Shown here one piece after another: positions 17,846 to 25,419 of a DNA stretch of 31,452 nt (position 1 is the stretch's first letter; the number at the start of each line of letters is the position of its first letter). The DNA is from Alphaproteobacteria bacterium (lineage in GTDB: Bacteria; Pseudomonadota; Alphaproteobacteria; Reyranellales; Reyranellaceae): the NCBI GenBank assembly GCA_013290035.1, contig JABCYT010000001.1, positions 1 through 31,452 on the forward strand, given 5' to 3'. Under the pieces are notes generated by a model. It was not told the origin of the DNA. It saw only the letters and a list, made by a program, of their open reading frames with translations, and made no database searches. A program made the position numbers and the translations under genes.

Positions 17846-18748
17846 TCATCCGGCAGGAGACGCCGGAACCTGCGAGCGATACCAATCCAGGATCTCGGCG
17901 CCCGTCCACATCACCACGCCGCTGTGGCCGAGGATGTAGTCATAGAGCATCTCCAGGTATTTGATCCGGTGCGGCACGCCGGTGAGATAGGGGTGGATCG
18001 AGATCGCCATCACGCGCGGCGCCTTCTCGCCGTCGAGGTAGAGCCGGTCGAACTGATCGCGACCGCGGCGGAATATCTCGTCGGAGGGCTGCTGCTGGAC
18101 GGCGCTCATGACGACGTCGTTGATCTCGACCGTGTAGGGAACGGAGACGATCTCGCCACTTCTTGTCTTCAGGGCAACGGGCTGCTCGTCCAGCACCCAG
18201 TCGGCGACATATTCGATGCCGGCCTCGGCCAACAGATCGAGCGTTTCATCCGTCTCGGTGAGGCCGGGGCTCTCCCAGCCGCGCGGCGCCTTGCCGGTGA
18301 AGTCCTTGATCGCCCGAATGGTATCGGCGATGGCCGCGCGCTGATCCTCGACCTTGTGCATGGGCCGCTGGACGTAGCCGTGCCCCATGAAGTCCCAGCC
18401 GGCATCGCGTGCCGCCGCGCAGGCTTCGGGGTAGAGGTCGCAGGCCGTGCCGTTCAAGGCAAAGGTCGCCTTGAGGTTGCGGCTGCCCAGCGTCTCCAGG
18501 AAGCGCCAGAAGCCGACGCGCATGCCGTACTCATGCCAGGCCCAGTTGGGCACGTCCGGCAACAGCGGCTGTCCCATCGGCGGCGGCAGAACGGTCCGGG
18601 GCATTGGGCCCGACGGGCTCCAGTTCTCGACATTGACGATGGTCCACACCGCAACCCGTGCCCCGCCGGGCAGCTGCAGGCGCGGCCGCTTGTGGATCGG
18701 TATGTAGGCGATGCGATCGCGGACGCTGCTGCCTGGCTCTTTGGTCAT
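17846..18748 (-). CDS. Polysaccharide deacetylase-family protein, PuuE-like
   Basis: A 300-residue NodB-homology protein. It resembles the allantoinase/PuuE-like branch: YGMRVGFWRFLETL (74-87), KATFALNG (93-100), and HGYVQRPMHK with H123 and H131 in place of the usual metal-binding H-x3-H. The T-F-D-D metal motif near the N-terminus of true deacetylases is absent (WTIVNVENW instead). No signal peptide, so it is cytoplasmic, pointing to a small amide or cyclic ureide substrate rather than a polysaccharide. The start ATG is well supported by GGAGGG five bases upstream. It is divergent from the SDR gene. Confidence 0.88.
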   Translation of the reverse strand: MTKEPGSSVRDRIAYIPIHKRPRLQLPGGARVAVWTIVNVENWSPSGPMPRTVLPPPMGQPLLPDVPNWAWHEYGMRVGFWRFLETLGSRNLKATFALNGTACDLYPEACAAARDAGWDFMGHGYVQRPMHKVEDQRAAIADTIRAIKDFTGKAPRGWESPGLTETDETLDLLAEAGIEYVADWVLDEQPVALKTRSGEIVSVPYTVEINDVVMSAVQQQPSDEIFRRGRDQFDRLYLDGEKAPRVMAISIHPYLTGVPHRIKYLEMLYDYILGHSGVVMWTGAEILDWYRSQVPASPAG

Positions 18749-18842
18749 CGATTCCCTCCGCTGTCGACCACTCTACAAGATGTCCGGTTACCGCCGCGAG
18801 GCGGCTTGCAGCACGCCGAGGAATATCCCAACGTCGGGCGGC

Positions 18843-19718
18843 ATGGATCAGAACACTCCGACGAACATTCATCCCGCCCTGGCGGCCGGCCGCGCTGCGG
18901 TCATCACCGGCGGGGCGAGCGGCATCGGCCTGGCGGCCGCCAAGCGCTTTGTCGTGCTTGGCATGAAAGTCTGCCTGGCCGATCTCGACCCGGCGGCACT
19001 CGATCGGGCGGCGGCCGAGATCGGCGCGCCCTCCGGATCGGTGGTGACCCAGCCGACCGACGTGTCGAAGCTCGCCGATCTCCAGCGTCTGAAGGACAAG
19101 GCTTACGCCTCCTTCGGCGAAGTCGCGGTGCTGATGAACAACGCCGGCACCGCGCCGGGCGGCGGCCCGTGGGACCATATCGACCGCTGGCGCACCGTCC
19201 TTGAGGTCAATCTCTGGGGCGTCATCAACGGCGTGCAGACCTTCACGCAGACGATGATCGACCAGGGAACGCCCTGCGCCATCATCAGCACCGGCTCAAA
19301 GCAGGGCATCACCACGCCGCCCGGCGATACCGCCTACAATGTCAGCAAGGCGGGCGTGAAGGTTCTCACCGAGGCGCTGGCGCACCAGCTGCGCAACGTC
19401 CCCGGATGCAAGGTGAGCGCGCACCTGCTGGTGCCGGGCTTCACCTTCACCGGCATCACCCGGCCGCGCGGCAGCGAGAAGCCGCCGGGCGCGTGGACGC
19501 CCGAGCAGGTCATCGACATGATGATCGAGCGCATGGGCAAGGGCGACTTCTACATCATCTGCCCGGACAACGACGTGAGCTGGGAGACCGACCGCAAGCG
19601 CATCCAGTGGGCGGCGGAAGACATCACCCGCAACCGCCCGGCGCTGTCGCGATGGCACGACGACTACAAGGACGAATTCGCGGCCTTCATGAAGGCGAAG
19701 GAAGGGTCATCCGACTGA
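18843..19718 (+). CDS. Short-chain dehydrogenase/reductase
   Basis: A 291-residue classical SDR. The cofactor motif TGGASGIG (22-29) is followed by an acidic residue after the second strand (LADLD), favouring NAD(H). NNAG lies at 99-102, and the catalytic triad is S152, Y165 and K169 (YNVSK). The C-terminal extension beyond residue 250 is longer than in minimal SDRs. The ATG at 18843 was chosen because the Rossmann strand begins soon after it; the upstream frame runs back over the divergent gene. The last 32 bases overlap the convergent DUF2325 gene. The substrate is unknown. Confidence 0.92.
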   Translation: MDQNTPTNIHPALAAGRAAVITGGASGIGLAAAKRFVVLGMKVCLADLDPAALDRAAAEIGAPSGSVVTQPTDVSKLADLQRLKDKAYASFGEVAVLMNNAGTAPGGGPWDHIDRWRTVLEVNLWGVINGVQTFTQTMIDQGTPCAIISTGSKQGITTPPGDTAYNVSKAGVKVLTEALAHQLRNVPGCKVSAHLLVPGFTFTGITRPRGSEKPPGAWTPEQVIDMMIERMGKGDFYIICPDNDVSWETDRKRIQWAAEDITRNRPALSRWHDDYKDEFAAFMKAKEGSSD

Positions 19719-20973
19719 GCGCGGCCACGAACGAGCCCATGCCGGTGCTGCGCAGCGCCACGAAGGGCTTCGACATCTGGCGGCACAGCCGTTTCACCGT
19801 TCCCACCGCCTCGTGACTGACGCAGTCGACCGGGAACATCACGACGTCGGCGCGGCTTACCAGGCCGCCCAAAAGCCCGCTACGATCGTCGACACCGCCG
19901 TCGTGATGCAGGAAGCGGGCGCCGAGCCGCTCGCTCGATGCGCGCAGATGGCCGAGCTTGTCGGTGCGGCCGCCGACATAGAGCAGGGTGAGGCCGGCGA
20001 GGGAGCAGGGTGCGGCCGGCGCACTGTCTTCAGCTTCCGGCCCGAAGCCCGCCTCGAACGCTTCCAGCTCCTCGCTGAGCGCGCGTTCGCGCCGCTCCAG
20101 CGCCGAGCGTCGCTCACGCTCGCGGTCGAGCACCTCGTTCGCGCAGGCCAGGCGCTCCTCGACGTCGGCGCGGCGGTTGGTCTCCGACCGCAGGCGCCGC
20201 TCGAGGCTCGCGATGAGGTCGCTGAGCGCCGCCTCGTCGGAGGCCCTGTCCGCGCGGGGCGTGGCCTGGTCGGCGATGCGGCCGGCGAGCAGGTCGCCCA
20301 GCTCGCGGATTCTGGCGTCGCGCCGGGTGATGCCGTCACGCAGGTGATCCTGCTGGCGCACCAGCTTTTCGCGCAGGGCCGCATTCTCCGCCTCGAGCGC
20401 GCTCAGCCGGCGGATGTCGGCCCGATTGGCCGCGCCGACCAAGTGCGACAGCATGTGGACTTCGCCGAAGATGTCTCGGATCAGCGTGTCGTTGGTCGCC
20501 GGATGGGTGAGCGCCGCCCAGTAGGCGCCCGGAATGTCGCCCTGCCGGACGGCGTCGCGCCACTGGGCGCGGATCTCGTCGGTCGTCTTGGCCTTGTCGA
20601 AGCGGCCGATGACCAGGCGATGGCGCTTGTCGAGCGCCTTGTGCAGCAGCGTGCCCCGTCCGTCGCGCAGGTTGGCCAGCAGCACGCCCTGGCCATGCAG
20701 GTCGTGGTCGGAGACGCCGTCGGTCGCCATCCCGGCCTTGGACAGGACCTGCCGCAGCTCGCCGGTCGACAAGCAGGTGCCGACGATCGAGCAGTGCAGG
20801 TGATTGGAAAGCTCCCAGATCCTGGTGCGGCGCGAGGCGCGGGACTGCAGCTCGTCGAGCTCGGGCTCGATCATCCGCGGCGGCAGCGAGACGATCGGCT
20901 TGCCGAGCAGGGCTTCGGCTGCGCCGTTCCTGGGGCGGAGCGTCGACGGATCAAAACGAAGCGTTATGGTCAT
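19687..20973 (-). CDS. DUF2325 protein with Cys/His-rich N-domain and coiled coil
   Basis: A 428-residue protein of unknown biochemical role. Residues 50-180 form a helical N-domain rich in possible metal ligands: H58, H60, C61, C67, H90, H93, H111, H157 and H173-x3-H177. Residues ~185-305 are a long charged coiled coil (repeated Glu/Arg/Leu, with ERERRSALERRERALSEELE within it). Residues 327-420 are the DUF2325 domain: LLYVGGR, HHDGG and FPVDCVSHEAV are its usual marks, with a Rossmann-like look. The ATG at 20973 starts 12 bases from a ModE-like box shared with the mop-ABC operon, so I infer control by molybdenum/tungsten status. A sensing or metal-handling role is a guess. No signal peptide: cytoplasmic. 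Confidence 0.9.
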   Translation of the reverse strand: MTITLRFDPSTLRPRNGAAEALLGKPIVSLPPRMIEPELDELQSRASRRTRIWELSNHLHCSIVGTCLSTGELRQVLSKAGMATDGVSDHDLHGQGVLLANLRDGRGTLLHKALDKRHRLVIGRFDKAKTTDEIRAQWRDAVRQGDIPGAYWAALTHPATNDTLIRDIFGEVHMLSHLVGAANRADIRRLSALEAENAALREKLVRQQDHLRDGITRRDARIRELGDLLAGRIADQATPRADRASDEAALSDLIASLERRLRSETNRRADVEERLACANEVLDRERERRSALERRERALSEELEAFEAGFGPEAEDSAPAAPCSLAGLTLLYVGGRTDKLGHLRASSERLGARFLHHDGGVDDRSGLLGGLVSRADVVMFPVDCVSHEAVGTVKRLCRQMSKPFVALRSTGMGSFVAALSRMTLPSPS

Positions 20974-20985
20974 CCTGCGTCTGCT

Positions 20986-21013
20986 GTCGATATATTCACT
21001 GGAATATAACGAT
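20986..21013. promoter_or_regulatory. ModE-box-like operator between DUF2325 and mop operon
   Basis: Two inverted 12-base arms, GTCGATATATTC and GAATATAACGAT, flank ACTG; ten of twelve pairs are symmetrical. The core from CG to CG is 24 bases and consists of CG-n-TATAT-type half-sites, the arrangement I know for E. coli ModE boxes. It overlaps TATAAC (21005-21010), a likely -10 for the mop operon, and begins 12 bases from the DUF2325 start. A ModE-type gene lies at the end of the same cluster. Molybdate-dependent repression of both divergent units is the natural inference. Confidence 0.8.
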
Positions 21014-21032
21014 GGTGTCAGAAGACGGTTTT

Positions 21033-21116
21033 GCCGGCAAGGCCCGAGATTTCGGATGGAATCGCCCCGTTTTGGGCCCCTTGCCGGCCGTTGATATCGG
21101 GAGCTTTGCCTGCTCC
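21033..21116 (+). ncRNA. Candidate structured 5' leader of the mop operon
   Basis: The ~160-base leader between the ModE box and mop can fold. GCCGGCAAGG (21033-21042) pairs perfectly with CCTTGCCGGC (21079-21088). The stem extends by CCC/GGG (21043-21045 with 21074-21076) across a two-base bulge, and encloses a smaller GATTTC/GGAATC hairpin with one mismatch. A second stem, GGAGC/GCTCC (21100-21116), follows. It could be a cis-regulatory RNA, but I cannot match it to the Moco/Tuco riboswitch consensus. Confidence 0.35.
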
Positions 21117-21171
21117 AATGGTGCGATGCATTCGGGTCGATACAACGCCTGTGAACAGGAAGGGGACCATC

Positions 21172-21381
21172 GTGAAGATCAGCGCCAGAAATCGGCTCAA
21201 GGGCAAGATCCTCGAAGTCAAGAAAGGCGCGACGACGGCGCATGTCCGGCTAGATGTGAATGGCACCACCGTCACCGCCTCGATCACCAACGAAGCCGTC
21301 GACGAGCTCGGCCTGAAACCCGGCCAGACGGCCTACGCCATCATCAAGGCGTCCGACGTGATGGTCGGCCTCGACGAGTGA
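21172..21381 (+). CDS. mop: Molbindin: single Mop/TOBE-domain molybdate-binding protein
   Basis: A 69-residue single Mop domain. [11 protein letters not shown] at the N-terminus is the hallmark of molbindins, followed by the beta strands and the [15 protein letters not shown] segment, ending with KASDVMVG. Such proteins assemble as hexamers that bind molybdate or tungstate in the cytoplasm, for storage or buffering. GTG 21172 follows AGGAAGGGG with ideal spacing; a GTG seven codons upstream is possible but has no such site. First gene of the operon controlled by the ModE-like box. Because the ModE-type regulator of this cluster lacks its own Mop domain, this protein might also supply the sensing function, an inference. 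Confidence 0.92.
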   Translation: MKISARNRLKGKILEVKKGATTAHVRLDVNGTTVTASITNEAVDELGLKPGQTAYAIIKASDVMVGLDE

Positions 21382-21388
21382 GCGATCG

Positions 21389-21886
21389 ATGGTCCGGTTG
21401 AACGAGGTCCGGTCCGGCGAGCTGGCGGTCGACCTGCCGGCGCGCGCCGACGCCGAGGTGTATTTCATCGGCCGTATCCGCACGCCGTGGACCGATCGTC
21501 TGAGCTGCCCGCGTCAGGGCCGGGCGGACGGGCCGACTTGCCGCATCGAGCTGTTCGCGCCGTGGGACAGGGGATTGGACAGCATCGCCGAGTTCGCGCG
21601 CCTCGAAGTGCTCTACTGGCTGCACGAGTCGCGGCGCGATCTCGCCTTGCAGGCGCCGAAAAGCGACGGCAATGCCCGCGGCGTCTTCTCGCTGCGCACA
21701 CCGGTGCGGCCCAATCCCATCGGCACGTCGATCGTGCAGCTGGTGAAGGTCGAGGGAGCGGTGCTGCTGGTACGCGGCCTCGATTGCCTCGACGGCACGC
21801 CGCTGATCGACCTCAAGCCCGATCGCACCTTGTTCAAGCCGCTGGCGCCCGCCCAGGCCGGCGATTTTCAGGTGGGTGAAGCGTGA
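21389..21886 (+). CDS. TsaA/TrmO-like SAM-dependent methyltransferase family protein
   Basis: A 165-residue protein of the TsaA (YaeB/VirR) fold family, whose studied member TrmO N6-methylates the t6A base at position 37 of tRNA. Visible marks: [10 protein letters not shown] near the start, [12 protein letters not shown] (core SAM-binding motif) and [12 protein letters not shown]. It is shorter than E. coli TrmO and lacks the extra C-terminal domain, so the tRNA substrate is not assured. It lies between mop and the ABC transporter, seven bases after mop and overlapping the binding-protein gene by four (21883-21886), i.e. firmly inside the predicted molybdate operon. Confidence 0.85.
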   Translation: MVRLNEVRSGELAVDLPARADAEVYFIGRIRTPWTDRLSCPRQGRADGPTCRIELFAPWDRGLDSIAEFARLEVLYWLHESRRDLALQAPKSDGNARGVFSLRTPVRPNPIGTSIVQLVKVEGAVLLVRGLDCLDGTPLIDLKPDRTLFKPLAPAQAGDFQVGEA

Positions 21887-22929
21887 GTGGGACGACCCGC
21901 CGCTCGGCGCTGGCGCTCCTGGGCGCAGGCCTGCTGGCGCGCCCGGTTTGGGCTGAGGGCCGGACGATCGTCGATTCGGCAGGCCGCAAGGTCAGCCTGC
22001 CGGATCGCGTCAGCCGCGTATTCGTCGCCGGGCCGCCCGCATCGGTGCTGATGTATGCGCTGGCGCCCGACATGATGGTGGGCTGGATCCGTTTGCCGAC
22101 AGCGGCGGAGAAGGAATTCCTGACGGGGCCGGCGCGCGATCTGCCCGAGACCGGCCGGCTCACCGGCCGCGGCGACACCGTGGGCCTCGAACGCCTGATC
22201 GCGGCCAAGCCGGACCTTGTGCTCGACTTCGGCTCGGTAACGGGGACGTATGTATCGCTGGCCAACCGGGTGCAGGACCAGACTGGCATTCCCTATGTCC
22301 TGATCGACGGCACGTTTGCGGCCACGCCAGCTTCGCTGCGGCTCGCCGCGGATATCATCGGCCGGTCGGCGCGCGGTGCCGAGCTCGCAGCCTACGCCGA
22401 GAGGACCTTCGCCAGGGTCGATGATGTGTTGGCACGCGTGCCGGCCGACAAGCGGCCACGGGTCTATCTTGCGCGCGGCCCCGAGGGGCTGGAGACGGGA
22501 GGCCGCGGCTCGATCAACACCGAGATCATCGAGCGCGTGGGCGGCGTCAATGTCGCCGAGGGCCTGGGCGGGCGCGGCAATACCGCCAACGCCTCGCTCG
22601 AGCAGATCATCGCCTGGCAGCCCGATGCCATCGTCACGCTCGATCGCGCGTTCTTTGCCGGCGTGAAGACCAAGCCCGGCTGGGACCAGGTGCGCGCGGT
22701 GGCCGAGAACAAGGTCTACCTGGCGCCCGGCCTGCCGTGGGGCTGGATCGATGCCCCGCCATCGATCAATCGGCTGATCGGCCTGCGCTGGCTGCTCAAG
22801 ACCTTCTATCCGACGGAAACCGCCATCGACCTGCGCACCGACACGCGCTTTTTCTACGCGCTGTTCTACGGCGTGAAGCTCGAGGATTCGCAACTCGATC
22901 GGCTGCTCGGTGGCGCTTCCGCACGCTGA
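21883..22929 (+). CDS. ABC transporter substrate-binding protein (FecB/BtuF type), predicted molybdate/tungstate binder
   Basis: Periplasmic binding protein of the class III (helical-backbone) type, 348 residues. The signal sequence has a twin arginine ([15 protein letters not shown]), possibly Tat, with cleavage near VWA-EG. The two lobes are joined by a long helix. Segments [18 protein letters not shown] and [20 protein letters not shown] are typical of the FecB/BtuF group. By family alone it could bind iron-siderophore, haem or cobalamin. Its company (mop, ModE box, modE) points to molybdate or tungstate, as in the MolABC system of Haemophilus. GTG start; translation is probably coupled to the upstream gene. 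Confidence 0.88.
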   Translation: MSGTTRRSALALLGAGLLARPVWAEGRTIVDSAGRKVSLPDRVSRVFVAGPPASVLMYALAPDMMVGWIRLPTAAEKEFLTGPARDLPETGRLTGRGDTVGLERLIAAKPDLVLDFGSVTGTYVSLANRVQDQTGIPYVLIDGTFAATPASLRLAADIIGRSARGAELAAYAERTFARVDDVLARVPADKRPRVYLARGPEGLETGGRGSINTEIIERVGGVNVAEGLGGRGNTANASLEQIIAWQPDAIVTLDRAFFAGVKTKPGWDQVRAVAENKVYLAPGLPWGWIDAPPSINRLIGLRWLLKTFYPTETAIDLRTDTRFFYALFYGVKLEDSQLDRLLGGASAR

Positions 22930-23938
22930 CGGCGCGCAACGCAGCGCCGTCGTCCTGATGGGCCTGGTGGTCATCCTGCTGGCCGCCGTCCTGCTGGCGA
23001 GCCTGCTGGGCCCTTATCCGCTGACGCCCGGCGACGTCGTCTCGGCGATCATGGCGCGCCTTGCCGGCCATGCCGCGCCGGAGCCGATCGATACGGTCCT
23101 GTTCCAGATCCGTCTGCCGCGCGTGCTGGCGGCGCTGCTGGTCGGCGCGGCGCTGGCGGCGGCCGGCACCAGCTACCAGACGCTGTTTCGCAATCCGCTG
23201 GTCTCGCCGGACATCCTGGGCGTGTCGGCAGGCGCCGGGTTCGGCGCGGTGCTCGGCATCCTGTTGTCATTGCCGGTGATTGCCATCCAGGGACTGGGCT
23301 TCGTCACCGGCCTGCTGACCGTCGGCATCGTCTACACGCTGGCGCGCGCCCTGCGCAGCCAGAACGAGATCCTAGTGCTGGTCCTGGCGGGCATTGTCGT
23401 CGGCGCATTGGCCGGTGCCGGCATCTCGCTGGTGAAGATTCTGGCCGATCCCTACAACCAGCTTCCCGCCATCACCTTCTGGCTGCTGGGCAGCCTGTCC
23501 GGCATCAAGGTGAGCGACCTGCAGACGGTGGCGCCGCTGGTGATCCTGGGCCTCGTTCCGCTCGCCCTGCTGCGCTGGCGGATCGGCGTGCTGTCGCTGG
23601 GCGACGACGAAGCCAAGGCGCTCGGCGTCAATGTGAGGTTCGTGCGCGGCGTCGTGATCGCAGCGGCCACGCTGGTCACGGCGACCGCCGTCTCGGTGTC
23701 GGGTGTCATCGGCTGGGTCGGACTGGTGATCCCGCACATGGCGCGCCTCCTGGTCGGCCCGCGCTACGACCGCGTGCTGCCGGCGGCAGTGCTGATGGGC
23801 GCGGCATTCCTGGTCCTGATCGACACGGTGGCGCGCGGGGCGGCGCGTATTGAAATCCCGCTCGGCTTGCTGACCGCGCTGCTGGGCGCGCCGGTGTTCG
23901 TCTGGCTGCTGGCGCGCGGCCGGCGCTCCTGGAGCTGA
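22910..23938 (+). CDS. ABC transporter permease, FecCD/BtuC family
   Basis: A 342-residue inner-membrane permease with about ten hydrophobic segments, working as a homodimer. Family marks: LPRVLAALLVGAALAAAGTSYQTLFRNPLVSPDILGVSAGAGFGAV (split over ~65-112), GDDEAKALGVNV, and GWVGLVIPHMARLLVG, the loop that contacts the ATPase. The GTG start lies 20 bases inside the binding-protein gene. It is the membrane channel of the predicted molybdate/tungstate importer (MolB-like by context). Confidence 0.93.
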   Translation: MALPHADGAQRSAVVLMGLVVILLAAVLLASLLGPYPLTPGDVVSAIMARLAGHAAPEPIDTVLFQIRLPRVLAALLVGAALAAAGTSYQTLFRNPLVSPDILGVSAGAGFGAVLGILLSLPVIAIQGLGFVTGLLTVGIVYTLARALRSQNEILVLVLAGIVVGALAGAGISLVKILADPYNQLPAITFWLLGSLSGIKVSDLQTVAPLVILGLVPLALLRWRIGVLSLGDDEAKALGVNVRFVRGVVIAAATLVTATAVSVSGVIGWVGLVIPHMARLLVGPRYDRVLPAAVLMGAAFLVLIDTVARGAARIEIPLGLLTALLGAPVFVWLLARGRRSWS

Positions 23939-23941
23939 GCC

Positions 23942-24706
23942 GTGTTGCAGGCCTCCGCGCTCGCCATCGGCTACCATCACCGCACCGTCGCGGCCGGCAT
24001 CGATCTCGCCGTGCGGCGTGGCGAAGTGCTTTGCCTGCTCGGACCCAACGGCGCCGGCAAGACCACGCTGTTCAAGACCCTGCTGGGCCTGATCCCACCC
24101 CTCGGCGGCAAGGTCACGATCGACGGCCGGCCCATTGATCGGCTCGCGCGCCGCGAACTGGCGCAATCGATGGCCTATGTCCCGCAGGCGCAGGTGATGG
24201 AGTTCGCCTACACCGTCCTCGACCTGGTGCTGATGGGCCGCACGGCGCATTTGGGGCCGTTCTCGGCGCCGGGCCCGCGCGATCACGCGCGGGCGCATGC
24301 CGCGCTGGCCGATCTCGGCATCGCCCAACTGGCTGCGGCCGAGGCCAACCGCATCTCGGGCGGGCAGCGCCAGCTCTGCCTGATCGCCCGCGCGCTGGCC
24401 CAGGATGCGCCCTTGCTGGTGATGGACGAGCCGACGGCCAGCCTCGATCTCGGCAATCGCCTGATGGTGCTGGAGCGCGTGCGCGCGCTCCGGGCGCAAG
24501 GCTATGGCGTGGTGTTCTCGACCCATGACCCCGACCAGGCGCGCGAGCTTGCCACGCGGGTGGCGGTGATCGCCGCTGGGCGCCTGGCGGCCTACGGGAC
24601 GCCGCACGAGACGCTCAGCGGTCCGACCCTGTCGGCGGTGTACGGCGTCGAGGTAACGATCGAGCGCACCGAGAGCGGCCGCTACGTCGTGGCGCCGCGA
24701 TCGTGA
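23942..24706 (+). CDS. ABC transporter ATPase, FecE/BtuD family
   Basis: A 254-residue ATPase that powers the FecCD-type permease from the cytoplasm. Walker A GPNGAGKTT (34-42), Q-loop PQAQ (81-84), signature ISGGQRQ (138-144, with Ile for the usual Leu), Walker B LLVMDEP (158-164), and the switch His H195 in FSTHD. GTG start three bases after the permease stop. It is the last gene of the mop operon and converges on the modE-type gene with an eight-base gap. MolC-like by context. Confidence 0.94.
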   Translation: MLQASALAIGYHHRTVAAGIDLAVRRGEVLCLLGPNGAGKTTLFKTLLGLIPPLGGKVTIDGRPIDRLARRELAQSMAYVPQAQVMEFAYTVLDLVLMGRTAHLGPFSAPGPRDHARAHAALADLGIAQLAAAEANRISGGQRQLCLIARALAQDAPLLVMDEPTASLDLGNRLMVLERVRALRAQGYGVVFSTHDPDQARELATRVAVIAAGRLAAYGTPHETLSGPTLSAVYGVEVTIERTESGRYVVAPRS

Positions 24707-24714
24707 CGGCGGGG

Positions 24715-25116
24715 TCAATGGATTTTCGACGAGGCGGGTGGCGTCAGCAGGCGGGCGAGCGAGCGGATCTCGGGCGTCGAGGCGCCGTAGGCGCGACGCT
24801 CCATCTCGCGATAGAGCCGCACGATGTCGTTGCCGGTCTCGGTGACCGCGGCGCCGCCGCCGCCGCCGCCGCCGGTTTGGGCCGTGACCACGGGCTCGCG
24901 GAACATGCGGTTGAGCTCGTCGACCAGGAGCCACGCCTGGCGATAGGACATCGCGAGCGCCCGGCCGGCCGCCGAGATCGATCCCGTTTCGTTGATGAGC
25001 TCGAGCAGCCGGATCTTGCCGGGCCCGATCGAGCGCTCGTTGCCGAAATCGAGTCGCAGGTGCAACGACGTCTTTGCTGCGGCCTTCACGGCCCGTTTGG
25101 TGGTGCCACGTCCCAT
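24715..25116 (-). CDS. modE: ModE-type regulator, DNA-binding domain only
   Basis: A 133-residue protein with the winged-helix N-domain of ModE. GPGKIRLLELINETGSISAA begins at residue 31, and the recognition region AGRALAMSYRQAWLLVDELN follows. The wing is TGGGGGGGA (81-89), a clear ModE hallmark. The C-terminal pair of Mop domains that bind molybdate in E. coli ModE is absent; only a ~45-residue helical tail follows. It would bind the ModE-like box 3.7 kb away. How it senses the anion is open: it may be unliganded, or may depend on the separate Mop protein. The seven-glycine run is encoded by a (GCC)7 tract on the plus strand (24853-24873), prone to slippage. Confidence 0.9.
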   Translation of the reverse strand: MGRGTTKRAVKAAAKTSLHLRLDFGNERSIGPGKIRLLELINETGSISAAGRALAMSYRQAWLLVDELNRMFREPVVTAQTGGGGGGGAAVTETGNDIVRLYREMERRAYGASTPEIRSLARLLTPPASSKIH

Positions 25117-25419
25117 CGCAGCGATTATGCGGCGGGACGTTGCTGCGCGCCAGATGCTCTCGTTCGTCTAGTGTCAGGGCGCCGGCCACGAGAACAAGAA
25201 ACGGCTGGCGGTTCATGAGCGGCTCCAGCGGACTGTTGGCCGCGGAGTTTAAAATCGTGCGGCGCCGGATACCAGCGAACTGAGATTCATGTTGAGCGGC
25301 GACATTCCCCTGGCGCGCGGGTTGTCACCGGCACGCAACGGGGGCACACTGCAGCACTCAGTACCGCGTGCCGGAGTATCTCAGCGTAAACCTGTACCAA
25401 TAAACGGGGGGTTTAGCAG
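25117..25419. other. Intergenic region between modE and the MFS gene, with a possible ribosome-site hairpin
   Basis: About 300 bases without a convincing gene. I see no clear -35/-10 pair and no ModE-like box. Near the 3' end TAAACC (25387-25392) can pair with GGTTTA (25410-25415), which overlaps the G-rich ribosome site (25406-25411) just before the MFS ATG. This could damp translation, but the stem is only six base pairs. Confidence 0.4.

Noticed and set aside
21014..21171. Moco or Tuco riboswitch in the mop leader.
   Set aside because: The leader folds, but I cannot find the conserved core of that RNA family; kept only as an unnamed structured leader.
21883..24706. Assignment of the ABC transporter to iron-siderophore, haem or cobalamin uptake.
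   Set aside because: The family alone allows it, but the Mop gene, ModE-type gene and ModE-like box favour molybdate/tungstate; no TonB receptor, Fur-like box or cobalamin riboswitch was seen in the cluster.
24853..24873. (GCC)7 repeat as a phase-variation tract.
   Set aside because: It encodes the glycine-rich wing conserved in ModE proteins, and changes by triplets would not switch the frame.
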